In this document: piece by piece, positions 25,470 to 35,366 of the stretch
Numbering within the stretch: position 1 is the stretch's first letter
How the letters are laid out: each line of letters begins with the position of its first letter
Origin: Marinomonas foliarum
GTDB taxonomy: Bacteria; Pseudomonadota; Gammaproteobacteria; Pseudomonadales; Marinomonadaceae
Length of the DNA: 64,000 nt
Direction of reading: 5' to 3'
NCBI RefSeq assembly: GCF_003337275.1
Contig: NZ_QPJQ01000006.1
Span: 1-64,000 of the forward strand
Program-made: the position numbers and the translations under genes
Notes under the pieces: generated by a model
The model's database searches: none
What the model was told of the DNA's origin: nothing
What the model saw: the letters and a program-made list of their open reading frames with translations, nothing else

Positions 25470-25524
25470 ATTTCTAGATAACGATTAAGTTACCTTTAAC
25501 TCTTTGCCACACTTTAATAAATAA

Positions 25525-25601
25525 TGGCGGAATGGACGGGACTCGAACCCGCGACCCCCTGCGTGACAGGCAGGTATTCTAACCAACTGAACTACCACTC
25601 C
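25525..25601 (-). tRNA. tRNA-Asp(GTC), copy 2
   Basis: A 77-nt cloverleaf, anticodon GTC, encoded CCA. It has the same sequence as copy 1, 263 bp away, with a nearly identical spacer on one side. Confidence 0.96.
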
Positions 25602-25652
25602 AACACAATCTAGCTTTTTACTTATTGCCCATAAGTACCACTGCTTAGTAAG

Positions 25653-25728
25653 TGGTGGGTGTGGAGAGGTTCGAACTCCCGACATTCGCCTTGTAAGGGC
25701 GACGCTCTCCCAACTGAGCTACACACCC
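25653..25728 (-). tRNA. tRNA-Val(TAC), copy 3
   Basis: A 76-nt cloverleaf, anticodon TAC, encoded CCA, identical to copy 2. Confidence 0.96.
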
Positions 25729-25772
25729 AATCATTGCTTAACGTTATTATTCCAACTTACTTTATTAAGTAG

Positions 25773-25848
25773 TGGTGCCGCCACCAAGAGTCGAACTCGG
25801 GACCCTCTGATTACAAGTCAGATGCTCTACCAACTGAGCTATAGCGGC
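25773..25848 (-). tRNA. tRNA-Thr(TGT), copy 1
   Basis: A 76-nt cloverleaf with anticodon loop CTTGTAA (TGT, reads ACA codons) and encoded CCA. First of four identical copies, counted along the plus strand. Confidence 0.96.
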
Positions 25849-25895
25849 TTAACGCTAAATCAAATTTTTAAATCTACTCACATATCGCAAGCAAA

Positions 25896-25971
25896 TGGTG
25901 CCGCCACCAAGAGTCGAACTCGGGACCCTCTGATTACAAGTCAGATGCTCTACCAACTGAGCTATAGCGGC
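25896..25971 (-). tRNA. tRNA-Thr(TGT), copy 2
   Basis: A 76-nt gene identical to copy 1; the 47-bp spacer between them is unrelated to the other spacers. Confidence 0.96.
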
Positions 25972-26012
25972 ATTACATGACGCAGTTCACTTTTAAATTA
26001 CTTCCTAAGAAG

Positions 26013-26088
26013 TGGTGCCGCCACCAAGAGTCGAACTCGGGACCCTCTGATTACAAGTCAGATGCTCTACCAACTGAGCTATAGCGGC
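26013..26088 (-). tRNA. tRNA-Thr(TGT), copy 3
   Basis: A 76-nt gene identical to copies 1 and 2, with anticodon TGT and encoded CCA. Confidence 0.96.
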
Positions 26089-26156
26089 TTCAATAAAAGC
26101 AAAATCTTTTTTTATCTCTGCTCTTTATTTCTAAAGAAAGAAACTTTGACCAAAAA

Positions 26157-26232
26157 TGGTGCCGCCACCAAGAGTCGAACTCGGGACCCTCTGATTACAA
26201 GTCAGATGCTCTACCAACTGAGCTATAGCGGC
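26157..26232 (-). tRNA. tRNA-Thr(TGT), copy 4
   Basis: A 76-nt gene identical to the other three. It follows tRNA-Pro in the direction of transcription. Confidence 0.96.
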
Positions 26233-26245
26233 ATTTCTCAATTTT

Positions 26246-26565
<320 letters not shown>

Positions 26566-26591
26566 AAAAAAGGCCACCCTACTGGGTGGCC
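26566..26591 (-). terminator. rho-independent terminator of the thrS-ihfA operon
   Basis: An 8-bp G+C-rich stem, GGCCACCC/GGGTGGCC (26572-26579 with 26584-26591), with a 4-base loop. On the minus strand it is followed by a T run (plus-strand A run 26566-26571). It lies 19 bp past the ihfA stop. Confidence 0.9.
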
Positions 26592-26609
26592 TTTTAGTGA
26601 CTTCAAAAA

Positions 26610-26906
26610 TCACTCTTGCATATAGTCTTCTACTTTTGACTTAAGCTTCTGCCCAGGCCGAAAAGTAACGACAGTACGTGCCGTAATAGGGATCTCTTCT
26701 CCCGTCTTAGGATTTCGACCTGGTCGCTGACTCTTTTCTCGCACTTCAAAATTACCAAAGCCCGACAACTTAACTTGCTGCCGCTCTATTAGTGAACTAC
26801 GAACAACCTCGAAAAACCCCTCAACAAGATCTTTCGCATCTTTTTTACTCAGACCAATTGAATCCACTAAGTTTTCAGCAAGGTCCGCTTTCGTCAACGA
26901 TCCCAT
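26610..26906 (-). CDS. ihfA: integration host factor subunit alpha
   Basis: A 98-residue DNA-bending protein of the HU/IHF family. [13 protein letters not shown] starts the helical dimerisation part, [20 protein letters not shown] gives the arm that enters the minor groove, with the conserved [10 protein letters not shown] stretch, and TFRPGQKLK ends the core. The Pro of the arm is the intercalating residue. It pairs with IhfB, which is not in the window, in transcription, replication and site-specific recombination. It lies 4 bp after pheT at the end of the thrS-infC-rpmI-rplT-pheS-pheT operon, as in other gammaproteobacteria, and is followed by a strong terminator. IHF could also assist recombination at the adjacent tRNA-linked island. 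Confidence 0.97.
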   Translation of the reverse strand: MGSLTKADLAENLVDSIGLSKKDAKDLVEGFFEVVRSSLIERQQVKLSGFGNFEVREKSQRPGRNPKTGEEIPITARTVVTFRPGQKLKSKVEDYMQE

Positions 26907-26910
26907 AAAT

Positions 26911-29295
26911 CTACCCCCTTACAACGGCTCCCAATTGCTCTGATAATGCCGCAACAGTTTTTTCGACAGAATTGTTCACTTCTTCATCACTAAGAGTGTG
27001 TGAAGGATGCTGCCACGTCAAGCCTAAAGCGACACTTTTTTTCGTTTCATCAATACCTTGGCCCTGATATACATCAAAAACCAACACATTTTTGAACGCG
27101 TCACCCGCCGTTGCAGAAATCACCTTCTCCAACTCGCTAACAGGTACAGTGCGATCAACCAATAACGCTAGGTCACGACGAACCTCAGGAAAACGAGAAA
27201 CGGCTTCGTACTCAGGCAACGTCGCATTCAGTACAGCATCTAATGCAATATCAAATACATAGATTGGCTGATTGGCACCTAATGTCTTAGACAGCTGTGG
27301 GTGCAACTCCCCCATCAAACCAACAAACTTACCATCTAAAAAGATATCAGCCGAACGGCCTGGATGTAAAAACTCACAACTAGAACGCTCATACGTAGGT
27401 TTCCCACCATCATTCAATGCAAACAAGGCTTCGATGTGTGCTTTAAGGTCATAAAAATCGACCTTCTCGCTACCATGATACCAAGCTTCAGCATGGCGAG
27501 TACCTGCGATTAAACCAGCTACTTGTTGCTGCTGATCCAAATCCGCTAGCGCATCAACCGTACCAATAAAGCGACGACCTGTTTCAAACAAGCGAACACG
27601 GGACTGTTGACGATTTTGATTGTAAAGATAGGCTTTAACCAAACCTGGCACCAAACTTGGACGCATGACACCCATATCTGCTGATATTGGGTTTGCCAAC
27701 GGCACAGGCTCGATATTAGGTAAAAACTGCTTACTCAAGACAGGATCAATAAAGCTATAAGTTACTGCTTCTTGATAACCCTGCGATACTAAAATAGAGC
27801 GCATCACTTGAATCTGAGCTTTTGTTTCAGACAGAGGCGTAAAATTCACTGCCGCCTGAGGCATTGAAGACGGAAGATTGTCATAACCGTAGATACGGGC
27901 AACCTCTTCGATCAAATCCGCTTCTATTGCGATATCAAAACGATGTGATGGCGCTTTTGTTGTCCAAGCATCATCCGTCACTTCAACCATCTCTAGACCA
28001 AGACGAGTTAAAATATCCGTCACCAAGTCTTTATCGATAGACATCGCCAAATACTGATCAAGCTTTTTACGACGCAATGTAACAACCGCCGCGTCAGGCA
28101 AAGAGAACTCACTCACAGCATGAGTTATAGGGCCTATTTGGCCGCCAGCAATTTCTACAACTAACGCAGTGGCTCGCTCTAAAGCTCGCTCTTGAAGCGT
28201 TGCATCGACACCGCGCTCAAATCGATGAGAGGAATCAGTATGCAATCCATAAGAACGCGCCTTACCCGCCAAAGCCAACGGCGCAAAGAAAGCACTTTCA
28301 AGGAAAATATCTTTTGTTGCTTCGTTAACACCCGATCCTTCGCCACCCATTACACCAGCAATGGCTAGAGGTGATTTTTCATCAGCGATTACCAAAGTAT
28401 CTGAACGAAGTGCTACTTCCTGACCGTCAAGCAAGACGATTTTTTCATCTTTATTGGCCATTCGCACAACAATAGAGCCGGATAGATTCGCTAGATCGAA
28501 AGCATGCATTGGCTGCCCCAATTCCAACATCACATAGTTAGTGATATCTACAATTGGGTCGATAGAACGAATACCACTGCGACGAAGCTTTTCAACCATC
28601 CACAAAGGCGTTTGAGCAGCAACATTGACACCACGCACAACACGGCCCAAGTAACGAGGACAAGCGTCTGTCGCTTCTACTTTCACAGGGAAAGCATCAT
28701 CAACAACAACATCAGTTGGTGTGATTTTAACAGGCGTCACATCAGTCTTATTCAAAACTCCGACTTCGCGAGCCAAGCCAGCAACACTTAAACAGTCGCT
28801 ACGGTTAGGGGTTAAATCTACATCAATAATCTGATCATCAAGATTCAAAAAAGCACGGAAGTCTTCGCCCGCTTTCGCAATAGCTGGTAATTCCATAATG
28901 CCATCATGGTCGTCACTCAAGCCTAATTCAGAGGCTGAGCACAACATACCAAAAGACTCTACTTGACGAAGTTTGGCTTTTTTAATTTTAAAATCTGCAC
29001 CTAGAACAGCGCCAATTTTAGCAAATGGAATCTTGATACCTGGACGCGCATTTGGCGCACCACAAACTACCTGAAAAACATCTACGCCATCAGACACCTG
29101 ACAAACCTGCAACTTATCAGCATTCGGATGAGGCTCAGCTCCGATAATCTCCCCTACTACCACACCTGAAAATTCAGAGGCAACAGGTAACACTTCATCC
29201 ACTTCAAGGCCAGCTAACGTTATCTGAGCAACCAAATCATCGCTACTGATGTCTGGATTGACCCACTCTCTTAGCCAATTCTCACTAATTTTCAT
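26911..29295 (-). CDS. pheT: phenylalanyl-tRNA synthetase beta subunit
   Basis: A 794-residue beta chain of the alpha2-beta2 PheRS that charges tRNA-Phe. The order is: an N-terminal OB-type tRNA-binding domain (about 39-150; [32 protein letters not shown]), the B3/B4 editing region (about 210-390; LDGQEVAL and the ferredoxin-like part), the B5 domain (about 400-475), a catalytic-like core, and a C-terminal anticodon-binding FDX-ACB domain ending [19 protein letters not shown]. The length is normal. It lies 22 bp downstream of pheS and 4 bp upstream of ihfA. Confidence 0.98.
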   Translation of the reverse strand: MKISENWLREWVNPDISSDDLVAQITLAGLEVDEVLPVASEFSGVVVGEIIGAEPHPNADKLQVCQVSDGVDVFQVVCGAPNARPGIKIPFAKIGAVLGADFKIKKAKLRQVESFGMLCSASELGLSDDHDGIMELPAIAKAGEDFRAFLNLDDQIIDVDLTPNRSDCLSVAGLAREVGVLNKTDVTPVKITPTDVVVDDAFPVKVEATDACPRYLGRVVRGVNVAAQTPLWMVEKLRRSGIRSIDPIVDITNYVMLELGQPMHAFDLANLSGSIVVRMANKDEKIVLLDGQEVALRSDTLVIADEKSPLAIAGVMGGEGSGVNEATKDIFLESAFFAPLALAGKARSYGLHTDSSHRFERGVDATLQERALERATALVVEIAGGQIGPITHAVSEFSLPDAAVVTLRRKKLDQYLAMSIDKDLVTDILTRLGLEMVEVTDDAWTTKAPSHRFDIAIEADLIEEVARIYGYDNLPSSMPQAAVNFTPLSETKAQIQVMRSILVSQGYQEAVTYSFIDPVLSKQFLPNIEPVPLANPISADMGVMRPSLVPGLVKAYLYNQNRQQSRVRLFETGRRFIGTVDALADLDQQQQVAGLIAGTRHAEAWYHGSEKVDFYDLKAHIEALFALNDGGKPTYERSSCEFLHPGRSADIFLDGKFVGLMGELHPQLSKTLGANQPIYVFDIALDAVLNATLPEYEAVSRFPEVRRDLALLVDRTVPVSELEKVISATAGDAFKNVLVFDVYQGQGIDETKKSVALGLTWQHPSHTLSDEEVNNSVEKTVAALSEQLGAVVRG

Positions 29296-29317
29296 AAAAA
29301 CATCCTAGGTCGACTGG

Positions 29318-30313
<996 letters not shown>

Positions 30314-30325
30314 TTATACACTCCA

Positions 30326-30365
30326 AAAAATAAAATAGGGGAAGAACCATTGGCTCTTCCCCTAT
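30326..30365 (-). terminator. terminator or attenuator before pheS
   Basis: An 11-bp stem (ATAGGGGAAGA, 30335-30345, with TCTTCCCCTAT, 30355-30365), extended by a CC/GG pair after a mismatch. It is followed on the minus strand by TTTATTTTTT and then the pheS GGAG. It separates rplT from pheS. Read-through must be possible because pheST has little room for its own promoter. Confidence 0.85.
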
Positions 30366-30441
30366 CAAAGACTGCATTGAGTGATCGTTCTATTAAGATT
30401 GAATCTATCAAGATCGAATCACCCTAAGGCTACGTCAGAAA

Positions 30442-30798
30442 TTAAGCCAAGCTTGCTTTCGCTTTTTCAACGATAGCAGCAAAAACTTCTTTCTCGTACA
30501 CAGCTAGGTCAGCCAAAACCTTACGATCGATTTCAATTGCCGCTTTTTTCAAGCCAGCAATGAAACGGCTGTAAGATAGACCATTGATACGTGCAGCAGC
30601 GTTAATACGAGCAATCCACAATGCGCGGAATTGACGTTTACGCTGACGACGGTCACGGTATTGGTATTGACCAGCTTTGATAACAGCTTGTTTTGCTACA
30701 CGAAATACACGGCTACGTGCACCGTAGTAACCTTTAGCTTGCTTTAAAATCTTCTTGTGACGGCGACGAGCCTGAACACCACGTTTTACGCGAGGCAT
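30442..30798 (-). CDS. rplT: 50S ribosomal protein L20
   Basis: 118 residues, normal for L20. It has the basic N-terminal tail [19 protein letters not shown], then [15 protein letters not shown] and the globular part [21 protein letters not shown]20 is essential for early 50S assembly and in many bacteria represses its own rpmI-rplT mRNA. It follows rpmI by 47 bp. Confidence 0.98.
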   Translation of the reverse strand: MPRVKRGVQARRRHKKILKQAKGYYGARSRVFRVAKQAVIKAGQYQYRDRRQRKRQFRALWIARINAAARINGLSYSRFIAGLKKAAIEIDRKVLADLAVYEKEVFAAIVEKAKASLA

Positions 30799-30845
30799 AA
30801 TATAAACCTTATACTAATAAATTAATGAACTAAAAAAATCTAGAC

Positions 30846-31040
30846 TTAGATGTATGGCAACATGCGTACAATTAACGCTTTGTCGCTTTGCGCAATCTGG
30901 TTCATAGAACGAAGATGACGCTTACGCTTAGTCGATTTCTTAGTCAAAATGTGACTAGTATGAGACTGCTTATGCTTAAAACCATTCGCGGTACGTTTGA
31001 AGCGCTTAGCTGCGCCACTGTGTGACTTAATTTTGGACAT
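30846..31040 (-). CDS. rpmI: 50S ribosomal protein L35
   Basis: 64 residues, very basic: [20 protein letters not shown] with [10 protein letters not shown] and a C-terminal MLPYI, the L35 pattern. It lies between infC and rplT as usual. The 93-bp leader holds a hairpin that may take part in L20 control. Confidence 0.97.
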   Translation of the reverse strand: MSKIKSHSGAAKRFKRTANGFKHKQSHTSHILTKKSTKRKRHLRSMNQIAQSDKALIVRMLPYI

Positions 31041-31093
31041 GATAAAACCACTCTCGCATTCGTTAATGTTAGTGTAATTTCTTAATAAATCAG

Positions 31094-31118
31094 TCTTTAA
31101 GAGCCGAAACCCTTAAAG
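31094..31118 (-). promoter_or_regulatory. hairpin in the infC-rpmI leader
   Basis: On the minus strand CTTTAAG and CTTAAAG flank a loop GGTTTCGGCT, forming a 7-bp stem with no T run, so it is not a terminator. L20 of other gammaproteobacteria represses rpmI-rplT through RNA structure in this interval. Assignment as part of an L20 site rests on position only. Confidence 0.35.
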
Positions 31119-31133
31119 CCAAGTTATTTAAAA

Positions 31134-31667
31134 TTACTTCTTCTTTTTGGGGCCTAGCACCATCGTCAATTGACGACCTTCCATTTTCGCGGCTTGCTCT
31201 ACTGCACCATATTCCTCTAAGTCTTGAGCGACTCGATTCATAAGTTGCATGCCAAGCTCCTGATGGGCCATTTCACGACCGCGGTATCGTAGTGATACTT
31301 TGGCCTTATCCCCGCCTTCAAGGAAACGTATCAGGTTGCGGAGTTTTACCTGATAATCCCCTTCCTCCGTCCCTGGACGGAATTTCATTTCTTTTACTTG
31401 GATCTGCTTAGCATTTTTCTTTTGAGCAGCTTTCGCTTTTTTCGCTTCAAAAATATGCTTACCGTAGTCCATGATTTTGCAAACAATCGGATCTGAATCA
31501 GCAATTTGCACTAAGTCTAAAGTAGCCTCTTGAGCCGCTTTTAGTGCCTCTTCTAGAGAGACAACGCCAACTTGTTCACCATCAGCAGCGATCAAACGCA
31601 CTTCGGTAGCTCGAATGTTTTCGTTGATTAGAGGACGCTGCTTACTAGCGGCACGTCCACGATTCAT
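31134..31667 (-). CDS. infC: translation initiation factor IF-3
   Basis: A 177-residue factor that keeps 30S subunits free and checks start-codon pairing. The N-domain ([16 protein letters not shown] to [10 protein letters not shown]), the Lys-rich linker [13 protein letters not shown] and the C-domain ([30 protein letters not shown]) are all present. In E. coli and many relatives infC starts at AUU and is autoregulated through it. Here the start appears to be an ATG with AAGGT 4 nt upstream, 8 bp after the thrS stop. Confidence 0.97.
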   Translation of the reverse strand: MNRGRAASKQRPLINENIRATEVRLIAADGEQVGVVSLEEALKAAQEATLDLVQIADSDPIVCKIMDYGKHIFEAKKAKAAQKKNAKQIQVKEMKFRPGTEEGDYQVKLRNLIRFLEGGDKAKVSLRYRGREMAHQELGMQLMNRVAQDLEEYGAVEQAAKMEGRQLTMVLGPKKKK

Positions 31668-31675
31668 ATTACCTT

Positions 31676-33613
31676 TTATAGTACTATCTCCATTTCTTGT
31701 TTACGGCTACGGCGAGCAACTTCTTTTTGAAGCAAGTCTTCAAAATCGGAAATACTCATCACTCCAAGGTCATCACCGGTACGAGTTCGAACAGCAACCT
31801 GCTGTTGCTCAACCTCTTTATCACCGACAACGATCATGTACGGCACTCGTTGTAGAGTATGCTCGCGGATTTTAAACCCGATCTTCTCGTTTCTCAAGTC
31901 AAGTTTTGCTCTAAAGCCATTTGAATTCAATCTTTTTTCCAAATCAGCACAATAGTCTGCTTGGCGATCAGTAATGTTCATGATAACAACTTGTTCAGGC
32001 GCAAGCCAGACCGGAAAGGCTCCTTCTGTCTCTTCGATCAAAATACCAATGAAGCGCTCAAGCGATCCAACAATCGCACGATGCAACATAACTGGTGTTT
32101 GACGAGAGCCATCTTCCGATACATATTGCGCACCTAGGCGAGTTGGCATCGAGAAATCAACCTGAATAGTACCACACTGCCAAACTCGGCCAATGGCATC
32201 TTTCAATGAAAACTCAATTTTAGGACCATAAAAAGCCCCTTCACCTGGTAACTCTTCCCAATCAAGCCCTGCAGAGTCCAATGCATCAGACAAGGCTTTC
32301 TCAGCTTTATCCCACACTTCATCTGAACCGACCCGTTGTTCTGGGCGTGTCGATAAACGATACACGATGTTATCAAAGCCAAAATCCGCATACACTTCGT
32401 GAAGCAGGTCAATAAACACAGAAACTTCTGACTGAATTTGACCTTCTGTTACAAAGATATGACCATCATCTTGAACAAAGTTACGAACACGCATAATGCC
32501 ATGCAATGCGCCTGAAGGTTCGTTACGGTGACAAGAGCCAAACTCAGCCATACGAAATGGCAGGTCACGGTAGCTCTTAAGACCTTGATTATAAACTTGT
32601 ATATGACATGGACAGTTCATCGGTTTAACGGCGTAATCACGATTTTCAGAATGCGTTGTAAACATATTCTCGTGATATTTACCCCAATGCCCTGACTTCT
32701 CCCAAAGCACGCGATCAACGATCTGAGGCGTTTTCACCTCTTGATAGTTATTATCAATCTGCTTCTGACGCATATACTGCTCAACAGCTTGATATAATCT
32801 CCAACCTTTAGGATGCCAGAACACCATACCAGGTGCCTCTTCCTGCACATGGAAAAGGTCTAATTTCTTACCCAACTTACGATGGTCACGCTTTTCAGCT
32901 TCTTCGATTCGTGTCAGATAAGCTTTTAATTCTTTTTTGTCGTTCCAAGCCGTACCATAAATACGTTGCAACATTTCATTATTAGAGTCGCCACGCCAAT
33001 AAGCGCCGGCCAACTTCATTAATTTAAAATGACGCAATACACGAGTATTTGGCACGTGAGGACCACGACACATATCCATGTATTCTTCGTGATTGTACAA
33101 TCCAACTTCTTTGACTGATTCATCCATATCATCGATCAAGGCGACTTTATAGGACTCACCACGATCAACAAACTGTTGACGAGCATCAGCAATAGGCGTC
33201 ATTTTTTTCACAACATCGTAATCGGCTTTCACCAATTCACCCATGCGCTTCTCGATCGCCACTAAATCATCCGGCGTAAAAGGACGCTCATATGAAATAT
33301 CGTAATAGAAACCATGCTCAATCACAGGACCGATTGCCATTTCTGCGGTTGGATACAACTGCTTAACTGCATGACCAACAAGGTGAGCAAATGAGTGACG
33401 TATAATTTCTACACCCTCAGCATCTTTCCCTGTGATAATGCTCAATTTCGCATCTTCAGAAATCAATTCGCACGCATCAACAAGCTGGTCATTAATACGT
33501 CCTGCTACTGTTGCTTTAGCCAAACCCGGACCAATATCCTCGGCGACTTGCATAACAGTGACTGGGCTTGAAAAAGAACGTTGGCTGCCATCAGGCAAAG
33601 TAATTACAGGCAT
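31676..33613 (-). CDS. thrS: threonyl-tRNA synthetase
   Basis: 645 residues. An N-terminal TGS domain ([18 protein letters not shown]) comes first, then the N2 editing domain with [16 protein letters not shown] (the HxxxH metal-like motif) and [10 protein letters not shown]. The class II core follows, with the zinc ligands in [11 protein letters not shown] and nearby His residues and with motif 2 [16 protein letters not shown]. Last comes the anticodon-binding domain ([14 protein letters not shown]). The lengths are normal. It heads the operon. A hairpin resembling the tRNA-Thr anticodon arm stands 24 nt before the ATG, which suggests translational self-repression as in E. coli. Confidence 0.98.
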   Translation of the reverse strand: MPVITLPDGSQRSFSSPVTVMQVAEDIGPGLAKATVAGRINDQLVDACELISEDAKLSIITGKDAEGVEIIRHSFAHLVGHAVKQLYPTAEMAIGPVIEHGFYYDISYERPFTPDDLVAIEKRMGELVKADYDVVKKMTPIADARQQFVDRGESYKVALIDDMDESVKEVGLYNHEEYMDMCRGPHVPNTRVLRHFKLMKLAGAYWRGDSNNEMLQRIYGTAWNDKKELKAYLTRIEEAEKRDHRKLGKKLDLFHVQEEAPGMVFWHPKGWRLYQAVEQYMRQKQIDNNYQEVKTPQIVDRVLWEKSGHWGKYHENMFTTHSENRDYAVKPMNCPCHIQVYNQGLKSYRDLPFRMAEFGSCHRNEPSGALHGIMRVRNFVQDDGHIFVTEGQIQSEVSVFIDLLHEVYADFGFDNIVYRLSTRPEQRVGSDEVWDKAEKALSDALDSAGLDWEELPGEGAFYGPKIEFSLKDAIGRVWQCGTIQVDFSMPTRLGAQYVSEDGSRQTPVMLHRAIVGSLERFIGILIEETEGAFPVWLAPEQVVIMNITDRQADYCADLEKRLNSNGFRAKLDLRNEKIGFKIREHTLQRVPYMIVVGDKEVEQQQVAVRTRTGDDLGVMSISDFEDLLQKEVARRSRKQEMEIVL

Positions 33614-33637
33614 TTTATTCCCCTATCGGAGTCAGTG

Positions 33638-33658
33638 GTGCTCCATACCAAAGAGCAC
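33638..33658 (-). promoter_or_regulatory. putative thrS translational operator (tRNA-Thr anticodon mimic)
   Basis: On the minus strand GTGCTC (33658-33653) pairs with GAGCAC (33643-33638). A T-G pair closes a 7-base loop TTGGTAT. The loop has U33, GGU at the anticodon positions and A37, so it copies a tRNA-Thr(GGU) anticodon arm. E. coli ThrRS binds such a hairpin in its own mRNA and blocks ribosome binding. Here the ribosome-binding site ATAGGGGAATAAA lies just downstream. Confidence 0.6.
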
Positions 33659-33851
33659 ATGTAAATTTCAGCGCATAAATTACCATTTTTCGATTATTCA
33701 TGCGAATCTAATTTAAATTGCCTTTTTATCTGCATGTATGGGACATCCACAAAAATCAAGCCTTTTTTCTACGTTTCAGCCATAGACATTATCGTCACGC
33801 GGAGTAAAATTGGCATCCGTTTCACACAGACTTCGCGTTCTAAAAGGCACT

Positions 33852-34478
33852 ATGGATCTTAATACTCTTGACGACTACTGCATTGAGACTACTCAATCAG
33901 AACCTGAGCTTTTAATTGAGCTGGTTGAAAAAACCTACTCAGATATGGGCTACCCGAATAAGTTATCAGGAAAAACCATTGGCCGCACACTGAAGCTATT
34001 AACAAAAATAGCTCAGCCAAAGCGTGCTCTTGAAATTGGCATGTTTACTGGCTATTCCGCTTTATCCATCGCAGAAGGCATGCCTTCAGATGGTGAGCTT
34101 ATTTGCTGTGAAACGAACCCTCGAGCGATTGAATTTGCTCAAACTTTTTTTGATCGTAGCGAACACGGTAAGAAAATCAAAGCGATTTTTGGCCCAGCCC
34201 TCGACACCATCAAATCCCTTGACGGGCAATTTGACCTTGTCTTTATCGATGCAGATAAACGCAACTACCTTAATTATTACGAAGCAGTAATACCGCTTGT
34301 GAGATCAGGTGGACTTATCATTATCGATAACTCCCTATGGCAAGGACGAGTACTAGACCCAAAAGAAAACAGCGATTTCGCTGTCAACCAAGTCAACCGC
34401 TTAATTGCGCAAGACAAGCGAGTTGAGAACGTTCATCTGAATGTTCGCGACGGTTTAAATATCGTCGTAAAACACTAA
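33852..34478 (+). CDS. class I SAM-dependent O-methyltransferase
   Basis: A cation-dependent O-methyltransferase of the caffeoyl-CoA/catechol type. Motif I is ALEIGMFTGYSALSIA, the acidic SAM ligand lies in ICCETNPRA, and the metal-binding residues lie in FIDADKRNY and IIIDNSLW, followed by GRVLDP. From the ATG at 33852 it has 208 residues, matching the family; AAAGG precedes it. A TTG at 33810 with GGAG at good spacing would add 14 residues. Bacterial relatives act on catechols, tRNA hydroxyuridine (TrmR) or unknown substrates, so the substrate stays open. It is transcribed divergently from thrS and is followed by a long hairpin. Confidence 0.88.
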   Translation: MDLNTLDDYCIETTQSEPELLIELVEKTYSDMGYPNKLSGKTIGRTLKLLTKIAQPKRALEIGMFTGYSALSIAEGMPSDGELICCETNPRAIEFAQTFFDRSEHGKKIKAIFGPALDTIKSLDGQFDLVFIDADKRNYLNYYEAVIPLVRSGGLIIIDNSLWQGRVLDPKENSDFAVNQVNRLIAQDKRVENVHLNVRDGLNIVVKH

Positions 34479-34490
34479 CCCTATTTCTTA

Positions 34491-34534
34491 TAAACCCCAT
34501 TCACCTTTGGGTCTCCTCAGGTGAATGGGGTTTA
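34491..34534 (+). terminator. long hairpin after the O-methyltransferase gene
   Basis: A perfect 16-bp stem (34491-34506 with 34519-34534) around a 12-base loop, 12 bp past the stop. The T run that follows is short (TTTATG), so termination strength is uncertain. The stem is symmetrical enough to act from either side. Confidence 0.65.
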
Positions 34535-34572
34535 TGTGCTATTAAAAAGATATTACGTAAGAGGCAGCGATT

Positions 34573-35274
34573 TTGGTCGTTTTTAAAATCACAAATAACA
34601 TCACTGGAAAGCACTATATTGGAACTTCTTTCAATAGCGGCTTCCAACGTTTCGAACAATACGTTGAAGCAACAAACGAAGGACTAGATTTTCCTTTATA
34701 CAATGACATTAGGGAGAATGGCATTGAGGCGTTTACCGTCGAAGAACTATTTGAAACCAGCGACAAGCAAGAATTGTATGAACTAGAAACCGACTATATA
34801 TCAATCTATAACGGTGAAAGCTTACGTGGTTACAAAATTGCTCAAACAGCCGAAAAATCAGCCGGCTTAAGCTTTGGCAAAAAAGCATTGTTTGACGCTA
34901 ATGGTGTATCAACAGCAGAGCAGCCAAAGAAAACAAGAAAAGCAGCAACCAAAAAAACAGTTGAACTGCCAAAAAAAACGATTGAGCCAGCACCAACAGC
35001 CAAATCCTTCTTCGGCGAACTTATTGGAGAAGAAAGACTAAGTGGTGCAGCTGCTGCCAAGGAACCGGAAAAGAAAAAAGCGCCAGCCCGAACCAAAAGC
35101 AAAGCCAGCATACAAAAAATGCTCAACGAAGCTGAAAAAGCATCAAAAAAAGAACGTGAAGAAAAATTAAAATCACAACAACAAGCAGAAGCAGAAGAAA
35201 TGGCTCTGATCATGGCAAAGATTGATGTGACATCAAAATCTTCCACATCAGCCTTCCGACGCCGAAAAGGCTAA
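34573..35274 (+). CDS. GIY-YIG-like protein with Lys/Ala-rich tail
   Basis: 233 residues. The first 90 resemble a GIY-YIG nuclease fold: VVFKITNNITGKHYIGTS holds the YIG half, while GIY is replaced by VFK. NGIEAFTVEELFETSDKQEL and ELETDYISIYN follow, with the acidic residue of the fold. From about 110 on the protein is low in complexity and rich in Lys, Ala and Glu (KKTRKAATKKTVELPKKT), probably a disordered or coiled DNA/RNA-binding tail. It starts at TTG: no ATG precedes the domain and AGAGG lies upstream. Endonuclease activity is uncertain because of the altered first motif. Confidence 0.7.
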   Translation: MVVFKITNNITGKHYIGTSFNSGFQRFEQYVEATNEGLDFPLYNDIRENGIEAFTVEELFETSDKQELYELETDYISIYNGESLRGYKIAQTAEKSAGLSFGKKALFDANGVSTAEQPKKTRKAATKKTVELPKKTIEPAPTAKSFFGELIGEERLSGAAAAKEPEKKKAPARTKSKASIQKMLNEAEKASKKEREEKLKSQQQAEAEEMALIMAKIDVTSKSSTSAFRRRKG

Positions 35275-35294
35275 CAGCTTTAGCAGATAACCAT

Positions 35295-35331
35295 AAAAAA
35301 GCTCAGTTAGAAATCTAACTGAGCTTTTTTT
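35295..35331. terminator. bidirectional terminator between the GIY-YIG gene and DAHP synthase
   Basis: An 11-bp stem, GCTCAGTTAGA/TCTAACTGAGC (35301-35311 with 35314-35324), with an A run before and a T run after it. It can end both the plus-strand GIY-YIG transcript and the minus-strand aro transcript. Confidence 0.9.
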
Positions 35332-35366
35332 CGATAATCACTTATCCCATCAAGGAATGCGAAAAA

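Noticed and set aside
25485-25685. 66-codon minus-strand open frame between tRNA genes
   Set aside because: It covers tRNA-Asp copy 2 and part of tRNA-Val copy 3; the frame is a by-product of tRNA sequence.
34842-35246. 134-codon minus-strand open frame opposite the GIY-YIG-like gene
   Set aside because: Phe/Ala/Ser-rich translation is the mirror of the Lys/Ala-rich tail; the plus-strand frame has the recognisable domain.
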